A stretch of 10,222 nt of DNA from Trichothermofontia sp964536415 (GTDB lineage Bacteria; Cyanobacteriota; Cyanobacteriia; B231): contig CAZHXN010000117.1 in assembly GCA_964536415.1 (NCBI GenBank), positions 1 through 10,222 of the forward strand, given 5' to 3'. Below, piece by piece: positions 1 to 6,374 of the stretch (its first letter is position 1; every line of letters begins with the position of its first letter). A program made the translations under genes and the position numbers. The notes under the pieces were generated by a model, which made no database searches, was not told where the DNA came from, and saw only the letters and a program-made list of their open reading frames with translations.

Positions 1-15
1 ACCCAATTGGACTGG

Positions 16-83
16 CTCCCCTCCCCCCAACCCTCCGTTTGTAGGGAGGCTAGGGGGGCCGGGAGTGGGGCTGGGGGTGAGGG
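16..83. repeat. G-rich intergenic hairpin repeat, copy 1
   Basis: Pyrimidine blocks CTCCC (16-20), CCCCCC (23-28) and CCTCC (32-36) face the purine blocks GGAGG (45-49), GGGGGG (53-58) and GGGAG (61-65), forming an interrupted hairpin. It is followed by GGGGCTGGGGGTGAGGG (67-83). The same tail recurs near 6159-6176 and, diverged, at 9775-9798, so this is a dispersed repeat. The plus strand has more than four G-runs with short spacers and could also form a G-quadruplex. Its role is unknown. Confidence 0.6.
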
Positions 84-96
84 TAATGCGCCTGAA

Positions 97-112
97 GAGA
101 CGCTGCGCGAAC
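97..112 (+). repeat. 16-nt dispersed repeat, copy 1
   Basis: GAGACGCTGCGCGAAC matches the copy at 315-330 at 15 of 16 positions. From memory, variants of this word (GAGACGCTACGCGAAC) are frequent between genes in filamentous cyanobacteria; that part is recall, not visible here. The two copies bracket the doubtful small ORF at 131-298. Confidence 0.55.
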
Positions 113-130
113 GGTGATACTTCAGTTTAA

Positions 131-298
131 TTAGCTCGGTCTACTGACTAGATGCTGAGTCAGTGGCTTACCAATCCGGCCTGGGATAGCCATCGCGGTA
201 GTCTCAGGAGCGGCCAGAGCCGACCCCACCGATGACGACGATCGAGGGCTGGTGTTCCAAGCAATGAATCTGAATAGCTTATCGTAAGAAGTGGCCAT
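131..298 (-). CDS. doubtful 55-codon ORF, possibly a gene remnant
   Basis: Reading leftward from an ATG at 298-296, the frame begins MATSYDKLFRFIAWN and runs 55 codons to TAA at 131-133. What favours it is a good ribosome binding site: AGGAG eight bases before the ATG. Against it are the short length, the low-complexity Ser/Ala-rich remainder and no family match that I recognise. A shift of reading frame after about residue 18 gives a short stretch reading SIVVIGGVGSGRS, reminiscent of a nucleotide-binding glycine loop. This could therefore be the frameshifted 5' end of a former oxidoreductase-like gene. That reading is speculative. It is divergent from the gene starting at 337. Confidence 0.22.
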   Translation of the reverse strand: MATSYDKLFRFIAWNTSPRSSSSVGSALAAPETTAMAIPGRIGKPLTQHLVSRPS

Positions 299-314
299 TC
301 ACGATTCTCCTGTG

Positions 315-330
315 GAGACGCTACGCGAAC
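315..330 (+). repeat. 16-nt dispersed repeat, copy 2
   Basis: GAGACGCTACGCGAAC differs from the copy at 97-112 by one base. It ends six bases before the ATG at 337, so it occupies the position where the ribosome binding site of that gene would be. It is also the leader of the small divergent ORF. Confidence 0.55.
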
Positions 331-336
331 CTCCCT

Positions 337-1359
337 ATGCGTTACCTCGTTACCACCGATCGCACCCGTATCCCCACCGACCACCAGATCATTATGGTGG
401 ATGGTACAGTTCCCGGTTGGGAGCCGCGATCGACTGACTTGCACTGGGACCACCACCGTCCCAATGGGGCCGACATTCAAATCGATGAAATGCCGCGCAG
501 CGAACCCAGCCTACTGCAAACCCACGCCACCGATCAGCCCCCCTGCTTTGTGACCACTCAGGTTGATGCCGACGCCTGCTGTGCCGCTGCCTGGGTGCAA
601 CTGCCCGGAGCCGTCTTGCAAGGTAACGTCCACGATCGCCTGCGTGCGATCGCCTGGGATTGTGATCACCTGATGGTGCCCGATGACCTGGCAGCCTGGG
701 CCGAATTCGCTGTCAAAGCGGGGGCTGCCCTCAAATTTAGCTCCACTACCCTCATCCGTAGCCTGGGTCTACCTGCTGATCGCAAAACCTGGAATCTGGC
801 CCAGTGGGAACAATACACCTCTGCCGCCTTTGCCCAAGGCACCCAAACCCTGATCGCCGCCGCCCTCGGTCAACGCCCCTGGCCAGGAGAACAAGGGGAA
901 GCTAACCGCTACTGGGACACGATCGCCGCCAACGCTCGTTATCTCCTCAAGGAAGGCCGGGTTCAGTTTCTTGCCACCGCAACTGGGGAACTCGCTGTGT
1001 GTGACGTGCGCAACAGCGCCTATCCGATTGATCCGCGCTCCTTCTACCAGGCGATCGAAACCCTGCGCCCACTCAACACCCTCCGCCCCGAAACCCTGCT
1101 CCTCCGGGACCATAAAATGGGGGGTAAGCAATATACGATCGGCTGCCTTCCACGCCATCCCGGCAAAGCTCAGCTTGACTTTACAGCTGGACTCTTCGAG
1201 CGGTTAACGATCGCCGAACAGGCCAAAAGCAGCCGTGCCGAAGGGTGGGGAGGACGGCGTACTGTCGGCGGTTCTGGCTGGAATACCCCCTCTCAACTTA
1301 CGCCCCAGGAAATTGTGGATCTGATCGATCAAGATGCTGCTCTAGGACAGGGGCCGTAG
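337..1359 (+). CDS. uncharacterised protein with DHH-phosphoesterase-like motifs
   Basis: A soluble protein of 340 residues with no signal peptide or membrane segment. I do not recognise a named family. Three conserved-looking motifs resemble the DHH phosphoesterase superfamily: HWDHHRPNG (residues 36-44), TQVDADACCAAA (74-85, like the metal-binding 'H-x-D-x-DA' box), and near the C-terminus WGGRRTVGGSGW (304-315, like the glycine-rich DHHA1-type substrate loop). The order, with DHH before the D-x-DA box, is not that of classical RecJ or NrnA proteins, so this may be a rearranged or distant relative. A metal-dependent phosphoesterase or nucleotide hydrolase is an inference only. The ATG at 337 is the first in frame, with no clear Shine-Dalgarno sequence; a 16-nt repeat ends six bases upstream. 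The last 62 bp overlap the end of nadB on the other strand. Confidence 0.8.
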   Translation: MRYLVTTDRTRIPTDHQIIMVDGTVPGWEPRSTDLHWDHHRPNGADIQIDEMPRSEPSLLQTHATDQPPCFVTTQVDADACCAAAWVQLPGAVLQGNVHDRLRAIAWDCDHLMVPDDLAAWAEFAVKAGAALKFSSTTLIRSLGLPADRKTWNLAQWEQYTSAAFAQGTQTLIAAALGQRPWPGEQGEANRYWDTIAANARYLLKEGRVQFLATATGELAVCDVRNSAYPIDPRSFYQAIETLRPLNTLRPETLLLRDHKMGGKQYTIGCLPRHPGKAQLDFTAGLFERLTIAEQAKSSRAEGWGGRRTVGGSGWNTPSQLTPQEIVDLIDQDAALGQGP

Positions 1360-3145
1360 ACCAGTCCTGGCCCTGGACGATCGTATGGACCTGCCAAGCC
1401 GGATCAGTGCTCGGAAAATCAGCCCGGTAGTGTCCCCCCCGACTCTCCGTGCGAAACAAGGCACTTTTCAATAACAGATAGGCCACATCCAGCAAATTAC
1501 CCACCTCGGCCCATAACCGGACCACCTCCCCTGCCCCCACCGCGAGGGCAATAGATTGCGCCGGTTGTCGCTTGCCTAGGGCCTGACTCATCCCCAACTG
1601 CTGATACTGTACTCGCCACTGAGTAACTTGTTCAATCGCGGCTACCAAGGTGGCACGATCGCGACAGATCCCAGCACTTTGCCAAACCAGTTGAGGAATC
1701 TGCTGACGGAGATGGGTAAGGATGGGGCAATCGGAGGAAAGAAAAGAGAGAAAAGAAGCGGCAGAAGGCGTTTGGGTAGCTGCCCCAGGATTATTAGCAG
1801 GTGCGCTGCCCACCCCACTTTTTCCTTTTTCCTTTCTCCTTTCTCCTTTCTCCTGCTCCCACTCCCGCAGGCGATCGGCAAACACAAGACATTCCAATAA
1901 CGAATTACTCGCCAGTCGATTTGCCCCATGTACCCCCGTATTGGCCACTTCGCCGATCGCATACAGTCCCGCGATGGATGTTTGGCTGTCCAGATCCGTG
2001 GCCACACCGCCCATCCAGTAGTGAGCCGCAGGGGCAACGGGAATCGGTTCCTGGAACACATCAATCCCCCAGGATTTGCAAACCTGGATAATGTTAGGAA
2101 AGCGATGTTGAATGCGATCAGGGGCGATCGGGCGCAGGTCGAGCCAAACGTGGGGCGGGGTTTCCCCGCTGGGCTGTGCCCACTGCTCCTGGAGGTGTTG
2201 GAAAATCGCTCGACTGACGACATCACGGGGCGCGAGTTCGCCAGCGGGATGATAGCGAAAGGCAAAGCGATCACCTGCATCATCGATGAGATGGGCACCT
2301 TCTCCCCGAACGGCTTCACTAATCAAAAAACGGGGTGCCCCGGCCTTAGTCAGTGCGGTGGGATGAAACTGGACAAATTCCAGATCCCGCAAGACTGCGC
2401 CCGCCCGCCACGCGATCGCCACCCCATCCCCCGTGGCCGAAGCTGGATTTGTCGTTTGGACAAACACCTGCCCCCCACCTCCCGTCGCCAGGATAACCGC
2501 ATCCGCCCGGAGCCAATGGATGTGGTCCTGCCAAAGGAGACAGACCCCCTGACAGCGCGATCGCACCGCGTCTCCTGCGGAGGATCGCGTCATGTCTCCT
2601 GTAACCAATCGATCCGTCGTTAACCAGAGATCCAACGCAAATCCGGGCGAGATCACCTGAATATTGGGCCGACTCAAGACATGGGCCGCGAGGATACTCA
2701 CCACTGCCCGCCCCGTTGTATCCGCCGCATGGAGCACCCGCCGCCGGGAATGGGCAGCTTCCAAGGTCATGGCCAGCGTCCCCTCGCTGCGATCGAAGGC
2801 AACGCCCAAGTCGATCAACGCCTGAATACAATGGGGGGCCTGTTCCACCAGAAAGCGCACGGCTGGCTCGTCACATAGTCCCGCTCCGGCCTGAAGCGTA
2901 TCGGCGATGTGCAGGTTAAACGAATCATCAGGAGCCATCACGGCGGCAATGCCACCCTGCGCCCAGTCGCTTGCTGAAATCGATAGGGGTTCCTTGGCAA
3001 TCAAGGCCACCCGTAGGTGCGACGGCAAACAGAGGGCTGCGTAGAGACCCGCCGCTCCCCCGCCAATAATCACCACATCAAACGACTCATCCAGCGCCAA
3101 CGGTAACGGCGCAACCGCAGGGGATTCTGATCTGGGCAAGTTCAA
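1298..3145 (-). CDS. nadB: L-aspartate oxidase (NadB)
   Basis: A cytoplasmic FAD enzyme that oxidises L-aspartate to iminoaspartate, which NadA converts to quinolinate for NAD synthesis. Numbering from an upstream in-frame GTG at 3166: FAD dinucleotide loop VVIIGGGAAG (31-40), SASDWAQGGIAA (64-75), EFVQFHPTAL (263-272), SEAVRGEGAHLI (283-294), APAAHYWMGG (378-387) and GEVANTGVHGANRLASNSLLE (405-425). H268, R287 and H382 match the family's catalytic residues. I chose the TTG at 3145 because AAGGAG lies six bases before it; the GTG (7 codons longer) has no such site. At about 615-622 residues it is longer than the E. coli protein (540), mainly because of a low-complexity insert (about 436-480) between the FAD part and the C-terminal helical domain. 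Its 3' end overlaps the convergent gene by 62 bp. NadA and NadC are not in the window. Confidence 0.96.
   Translation of the reverse strand: MNLPRSESPAVAPLPLALDESFDVVIIGGGAAGLYAALCLPSHLRVALIAKEPLSISASDWAQGGIAAVMAPDDSFNLHIADTLQAGAGLCDEPAVRFLVEQAPHCIQALIDLGVAFDRSEGTLAMTLEAAHSRRRVLHAADTTGRAVVSILAAHVLSRPNIQVISPGFALDLWLTTDRLVTGDMTRSSAGDAVRSRCQGVCLLWQDHIHWLRADAVILATGGGGQVFVQTTNPASATGDGVAIAWRAGAVLRDLEFVQFHPTALTKAGAPRFLISEAVRGEGAHLIDDAGDRFAFRYHPAGELAPRDVVSRAIFQHLQEQWAQPSGETPPHVWLDLRPIAPDRIQHRFPNIIQVCKSWGIDVFQEPIPVAPAAHYWMGGVATDLDSQTSIAGLYAIGEVANTGVHGANRLASNSLLECLVFADRLREWEQEKGERRKEKGKSGVGSAPANNPGAATQTPSAASFLSFLSSDCPILTHLRQQIPQLVWQSAGICRDRATLVAAIEQVTQWRVQYQQLGMSQALGKRQPAQSIALAVGAGEVVRLWAEVGNLLDVAYLLLKSALFRTESRGGHYRADFPSTDPAWQVHTIVQGQDWSTAPVLEQHLDRSDPQFPGA
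1818..1852 (+). repeat. 7-nt tandem repeat inside nadB
   Basis: Five consecutive 7-nt units on the plus strand: CTTTTTC twice, then CTTTCTC three times, followed by a degraded unit to 1859. On the coding strand they give a Glu/Lys/Gly/Arg-rich linker. Because 7 is not a multiple of 3, gain or loss of one unit would shift the nadB frame. A purine-rich stretch at about 1733-1767 is roughly complementary, so the insert could fold as an imperfect hairpin. Confidence 0.85.
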
Positions 3146-3166
3146 GGGCTTCTCCTTCCAGAACAC

Positions 3167-3626
3167 GGGGCGATCGTGTCCTTATTTCTCCCCCCAGTCT
3201 ACGACGGGATGCGGAGTTACAGAGAGAAGTCCCTTAATTGCCAAGGGGAGTTGTTACATCAAAGTAATCGAGAGGCAGGGTTCAGAGATTAGTTGGGGAA
3301 AGCAGGCTAGAGGGAACTCGTACACTAAACATAAAGTTTCGTAAGGTTCGTAGTAATGACTTTAGTCATTGCAGGCTAAAGCCCACACTACAAATGTCTC
3401 ATAATCAATTATGCGCTATTAATTATGCGCTGTACTTGCTTAGCCGAGAATGATAATGGCAATTTCACCCATTTAAGAGTTAGGTACAACAGCAAAAGTG
3501 TTGAATCTTAAGATTTTCTTTTCTAAAAATAGACACACTCATCCTGTGGTAAGCTGATTTTGTCAACAAAAGACTAACTTTTGGAGCCAGTGGGTATAAC
3601 TGACATTTTCACACTTATTTTCCTAC
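3167..3626. other. gap between nadB and the transposase remnant
   Basis: I see no gene in this 460-bp stretch. It becomes AT-rich toward the right. It holds the hairpin repeat at 3350-3391, an 11-nt direct repeat AATTATGCGCT at 3407-3417 and 3421-3431, and a 12-nt palindrome AATCTTAAGATT at 3504-3515. The nadB promoter must lie at its left edge on the minus strand, but no convincing -35/-10 pair is visible. Part of the right side (about 3530-3626) may be the outer end of the insertion sequence whose coding remnant follows. Confidence 0.5.
3350..3391 (+). repeat. REP-like hairpin repeat with GTAGT...ACTAC ends
   Basis: The element starts GTAGT and ends ACTAC, complementary termini. Inside is a perfect 7-bp hairpin AATGACT/AGTCATT (3355-3361 and 3364-3370), followed by GGCTAAAGCC. 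This layout (GTAGT, hairpin with a TTTAGT-like turn, GGCTAAAGCCCACACTAC) matches, from memory, a common cyanobacterial intergenic repeat. Function unknown. Confidence 0.6.
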
Positions 3627-3995
3627 TTAAAAGCCTGTAAATATAAAAGCCTGTAAATATCGGAGCTTATCTAATAATTTATTGTCAAACTCTTTCGGAA
3701 TTGTCACCAATTGCAAAATCACATAAGCTACCAAGCACGCATAAATCTGTATCTCAATCCCGTTCGCATTCTTAGTAATTAGTCGTCGATCTAGTTTCAG
3801 ATGCATCTTCAGAAATTTCCAAAATAACTCTATCTGCCAACGCAAACGATAAAAGGGGATTGAACGGTTAGTACAGGGGGTACGGGCGATCATGGGGGAT
3901 TTGGCTTGAGACTTTTGGGGAACAACAAAGACACCCGAATCCAAATCTACTTCAACCCCTCCCCTGTCCCAACCGCAATCGTCTTCCTTGCCCAC
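3627..3995 (-). pseudogene. IS4-type transposase, C-terminal remnant
   Basis: The open frame gives 122 residues, about a third of a normal DDE transposase. Residues 49-63 carry the full IS4 signature Y-(2)-R-(3)-E-(6)-K: Y49, R52, E56 and K63 in YRLRWQIELFWKFLK. After it comes the typical tail of these enzymes (KLDRRLITKNANG..., then QIYACLVAYVILQLV). E56 is the third catalytic acid; the two upstream catalytic aspartates are absent. Residues 1-45 or so look unrelated and the frame starts at a GTG with no ribosome binding site, so true homology probably begins near 3865. The C-terminus is altered by a 16-bp tandem duplication. It lies about 75 bp from the end of the tRNA-Val gene. Certainly non-functional as a transposase. 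Confidence 0.85.
3629..3660. repeat. perfect 16-bp tandem duplication
   Basis: AAAAGCCTGTAAATAT occurs twice back to back (3629-3644 and 3645-3660). On the minus strand it covers the last codons of the transposase remnant. With a single copy the frame would end LRYLQAFK and stop; the duplication changes this to LRYLQAFIFTGF. Confidence 0.9.
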
Positions 3996-4034
3996 CTAGG
4001 GACCTGCCGACCACACAAGCGAATATCTACCTAA

Positions 4035-4051
4035 CCCTTACAGGGTAAGGG
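4035..4051 (-). terminator. possible tRNA 3' hairpin
   Basis: CCCTTAC (4035-4041) and GTAAGGG (4045-4051) form a perfect 7-bp stem with a 3-nt loop, about 20 bases beyond the 3' end of the tRNA-Val gene on its strand. No U-run follows, so an intrinsic terminator is only possible; it may instead be a processing stem or a chance hairpin. Confidence 0.3.
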
Positions 4052-4071
4052 GTGATCGGCTGAAACCTAGA

Positions 4072-4145
4072 TGGACACAACTGGACTCGAACCAGTGGCC
4101 TCCACGATGTCAACGTGGCGCTCTAACCAACTGAGCTATGCGTCC
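4072..4145 (-). tRNA. tRNA-Val (anticodon GAC)
   Basis: The minus strand folds as a complete 74-nt cloverleaf. The acceptor stem GGACGCA pairs with TGTGTCC (one G-U pair), followed by the discriminator A. The D arm is GCTC-AGTTGGTTA-GAGC, the anticodon stem CCACG/CGTGG encloses the loop TTGACAT, and the T arm is ACTGG-TTCGAGT-CCAGT. The anticodon GAC reads valine codons GUC and GUU. The CCA end is not encoded: bases after the discriminator are TCT. All invariant positions I checked (T8, GG in the D loop, TTC in the T loop) are present, so it should be functional. Confidence 0.97.
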
Positions 4146-4160
4146 GTACCTTGGTCATTC

Positions 4161-4166
4161 ACTATA
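4161..4166 (-). promoter_or_regulatory. -10 element of the tRNA-Val promoter
   Basis: On the minus strand TATAGT lies 15 bases before the tRNA 5' end, the right spacing for transcription to start just before the gene. No good -35 hexamer is visible at 16-18 bases (AGGCAA is the nearest candidate). Confidence 0.45.
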
Positions 4167-4243
4167 GCAGAAGACGATCGCAATTGCCTAGAAGCCCCAC
4201 TCTTTTGCTCAAAATTTCCCTGTGCTACTTTTTACGAATCCGG

Positions 4244-4281
4244 AGCACCGACCACTCCCAGAGGTGCTAGAGTGGTGGGTG
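4244..4281. repeat. inverted repeat with two competing stems
   Basis: CACCGACCACT (4246-4256) pairs with AGTGGTGGGTG (4271-4281), ten pairs around a single G/G mismatch. Alternatively AGCACC (4244-4249) pairs perfectly with GGTGCT (4263-4268). The two stems share bases and exclude each other. It lies about 100 bp upstream of the tRNA and 545 bp upstream of the DHS-like gene; no transcript can be assigned. Confidence 0.4.
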
Positions 4282-4826
4282 TGCATTGTTCCTGTGACTA
4301 ACGCCTTGAACAACATCTGCTTTGTATGGTACCCCTGGCAACTCCTGTGGTACCTGGAAATGAAACTAAAGCGGAAGCGCCAGTGTGACCCGGCTCTGTC
4401 GTGGGTCGATCGCTGTGAAGCGCCTAGTATGATGTGATCGGCCTGTAACTGCTAGGTTCGCCCAACTCTGTGCCTACGGTCGTCAATGGCCGGGTGCCGT
4501 TCTCCCTTCACGTAGGGTCTAGAGATTGCGAACTCGGTCGATCAACAGGATGAGTCTTGCTTAATTTTTAACCTGAGCAATTGGGAAAACCGGTTTGCGG
4601 CTTCCCGGTTGGTAATGCGGGTAGCGATCCTTAGGGGGAGCGCGATCGCTGGGTTGGGTTTCTCTAAGAGAGACTGACCTGGTTCGATTGCCCTGTAAAC
4701 GGTCCCTAGGGGTTGCTCCGATCGCCTGACAGGTGTCCTGATTGCACCCCCATAAGCCAGTCTCGTCCGTAGCAACTTTACATTTCTTTACCCAGTACGC
4801 CCTTCATCGACACGGGAGTGTGAATC
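4282..4826. other. gap before the DHS-like gene
   Basis: No convincing gene. The open frames here start at GTG or TTG without ribosome binding sites and match nothing that I know. Visible items are two TGGTACC words about 20 bases apart near 4328-4354, a HIP1 site at 4642-4649, and an interrupted stem GGGAA/TTCCC near 4580-4605. GTA-N7-TAC near 4770-4782 is one base short of the NtcA consensus spacing. No clear promoter for the gene at 4827 was found. At about 680 bp from the tRNA, the whole gap is long enough to hide an unrecognised small RNA. Confidence 0.4.
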
Positions 4827-6026
4827 ATGTCGAAAACACTGAACTATAAAATTGCCCCGGCCCCGATGCCCAACAGCATTGGCATTACGGACCTGATCGA
4901 CGGCTACTTCACCGCCTATAACTCAGCGCGGTTGCGGGAGATTTGTCACCTGTTAACCCGGCAGGTGATGCAACCCGGTGTGACGGTAGGACTGAGTTTA
5001 TCAGGAGCGATGACCCCGGCTGGTTTTGGGGTGGGTATTTTGGCCCCGCTGATTCGCCACGGCTTTGTGGATTGGATCATCAGCACCGGCGCGAACCTGT
5101 ACCATGATTTGCACTATGGGCTGGGCATGAACCTCTATGCGGGTAGCCCCTTTGCGGATGATGTCAAGTTGCGGCAGGAAGGCCGGATTCGCATCTATGA
5201 CATTGTGTTTGACTACGACGTGCTGCTGGAAACCGACGCCTTCCTGCGGGAATTGCTGCGATCGGAGCCGTTCCAAAAGCGCATGAGCACCGCTGAGTTC
5301 CACTACCTGCTCGGACGCTATGTGCGGGAAGTGGAGCAGCGTTTAGGGTTGCAAAACTCCTGTTTGCTGGCCACAGCCTACGAGTGCGGCGTGCCGATCT
5401 ACACCTCCTCACCAGGGGATAGCTCGATCGGGATGAACGTGGCCGCCCTGGCCCTGGAAGGCTCCCAGTTGGTGTTGGACCCGTCGTTGGACGTGAATGA
5501 AACGGCGGCGATCGTCTATGGTGCCCGCACGTCCGATATCCCTGGGGTTGAAGGCAAGAGTGCAGCAGTGATTATTGGTGGCGGCAGTCCGAAGAATTTC
5601 CTGCTGCAAACCCAGCCCCAGTTGCATGAAGTTTTGGGCCTAGAAGAACGGGGCCATGACTACTTTGTGCAAATTACCGATGCCCGTCCGGATACGGGGG
5701 GCCTATCGGGTGCGACCCCCAGCGAAGCCGTGAGTTGGGGTAAGGTCGATCCGGATGAATTGCCCAATACGATCGTCTGCTATACCGACAGCACGATCGC
5801 CTTGCCGATCATCTGTGCCTATACAGTGCAACAGTGTCCCCTGAAGCGGCTCTACGATCGCCGAGCAGAGTTGGTCGCCAACCTTCAACGGGCCTATCGG
5901 GCTGCCCAGGCCACGATGCAAGCGGAAGCAGAGGTGCTGACCCCCGTTGCGGCGGTTCCCTATGCAGCCCCGAAAGCGATTCCCGTGGCCACCTATCCCT
6001 GTGGTACCCCCATTCGCCAGCGTTAG
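4827..6026 (+). CDS. deoxyhypusine-synthase-like protein (probable homospermidine/polyamine enzyme)
   Basis: A soluble 399-residue member of the deoxyhypusine synthase family. Seen: SLSGAMTPAGFG (57-68), STGANLYHDLHYGLG (86-100, the NAD-binding loop style of bacterial members), GVPIYTSSPGDSSIGMN (188-204), and GGGSPKNF (251-258) with K256 at the position of the lysine that carries the aminobutyl group in the human enzyme. These are followed by SGATPSEAVSWGKV (294-307). Bacteria lack eIF5A, so true deoxyhypusine formation is unlikely. Family members in bacteria transfer the aminobutyl group of spermidine to small amines, giving homospermidine. That role is inferred here, and no polyamine genes lie nearby. 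The C-terminal 40 residues are Ala/Pro-rich and probably disordered. ATG chosen because GGAG lies about nine bases upstream and the N-terminal helix aligns with the family. Confidence 0.92.
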   Translation: MSKTLNYKIAPAPMPNSIGITDLIDGYFTAYNSARLREICHLLTRQVMQPGVTVGLSLSGAMTPAGFGVGILAPLIRHGFVDWIISTGANLYHDLHYGLGMNLYAGSPFADDVKLRQEGRIRIYDIVFDYDVLLETDAFLRELLRSEPFQKRMSTAEFHYLLGRYVREVEQRLGLQNSCLLATAYECGVPIYTSSPGDSSIGMNVAALALEGSQLVLDPSLDVNETAAIVYGARTSDIPGVEGKSAAVIIGGGSPKNFLLQTQPQLHEVLGLEERGHDYFVQITDARPDTGGLSGATPSEAVSWGKVDPDELPNTIVCYTDSTIALPIICAYTVQQCPLKRLYDRRAELVANLQRAYRAAQATMQAEAEVLTPVAAVPYAAPKAIPVATYPCGTPIRQR

Positions 6027-6077
6027 GGATCAGGATGTTTGCAAAGCGTCTGACCTAATTTTACGGCCCTCAACCCT

Positions 6078-6103
6078 ATGTATCTTAAAAATGTATCTTA
6101 AAA
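6078..6103. repeat. 13-bp tandem duplication
   Basis: ATGTATCTTAAAA occurs twice in direct succession (6078-6090 and 6091-6103), about 50 bp after the DHS-like gene. It looks like a recent local duplication in AT-rich spacer. Confidence 0.85.
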
Positions 6104-6135
6104 GATAAGCGGGAGAGGGACTGGCGATCTGGCTT

Positions 6136-6176
6136 CCCTTCTCCCGGCCTGGGAGAAGGGGCTGGGGGATGAGGGC
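6136..6176 (+). repeat. G-rich intergenic hairpin repeat, copy 2
   Basis: CCCTTCTCCC (6136-6145) and GGGAGAAGGG (6151-6160) make a perfect 10-bp stem with a 5-nt loop, followed by GGCTGGGGGATGAGGGC. The hairpin-plus-tail layout repeats that at 16-83. No U-run follows, but the strong stem 110 bp after the DHS-like gene may still cause transcript ending or protect the 3' end. Confidence 0.75.
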
Positions 6177-6374
6177 GGCTCGGAGCAGAACGGAACTTTA
6201 TCAAAAGCCATAAAAGTTAGACTAAATTAATATTTTTTCAGATATTTTCAAATCAATAATCTCGAAATTTATCAACCGTTAAGATCATCCATCTGGAGGA
6301 CGTTGGCTGCTGGGAAATAGGGCACACTATTGAATAGAACCCAATGATAATTCAGGCTGTTGAAGGAGGCAACG

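Noticed and set aside
160..480. 106-codon minus-strand open frame
   Set aside because: Half of it is antisense to the start of the gene at 337, and it has no ribosome binding site or family features. The better-supported small frame in this area is 131-298.
1642..2319. 225-codon minus-strand frame inside nadB
   Set aside because: It is a shifted-frame shadow of nadB, whose own frame carries all the enzyme motifs without a break.
1928..2623. 231-codon plus-strand frame
   Set aside because: It is antisense to the conserved FAD and substrate-binding region of nadB; its composition is that of a complement frame.
3401..3435. CRISPR-like direct repeats near AATTATGCGCT
   Set aside because: There are only two 11-nt copies with a 3-nt spacer, so this is a local duplication rather than an array.
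4071..4301. Plus-strand open frame reading MDTTGLEPVASTMSTWRSNQ
   Set aside because: It is the antisense of the tRNA-Val gene, a well-known source of false ORFs, and the rest lacks any match.
4222..4437. 71-codon Trp-rich plus-strand frame from a GTG
   Set aside because: No ribosome binding site, no recognised family, and it runs through the inverted repeat at 4244-4281.
4542..4775. 77-codon minus-strand frame from a TTG
   Set aside because: Weak start codon without a ribosome binding site and no recognisable domain.
4771..4783. NtcA-like box GTA...TAC upstream of the DHS-like gene
   Set aside because: The spacing is seven bases instead of the eight required for NtcA and no -10 box lies at the right distance.
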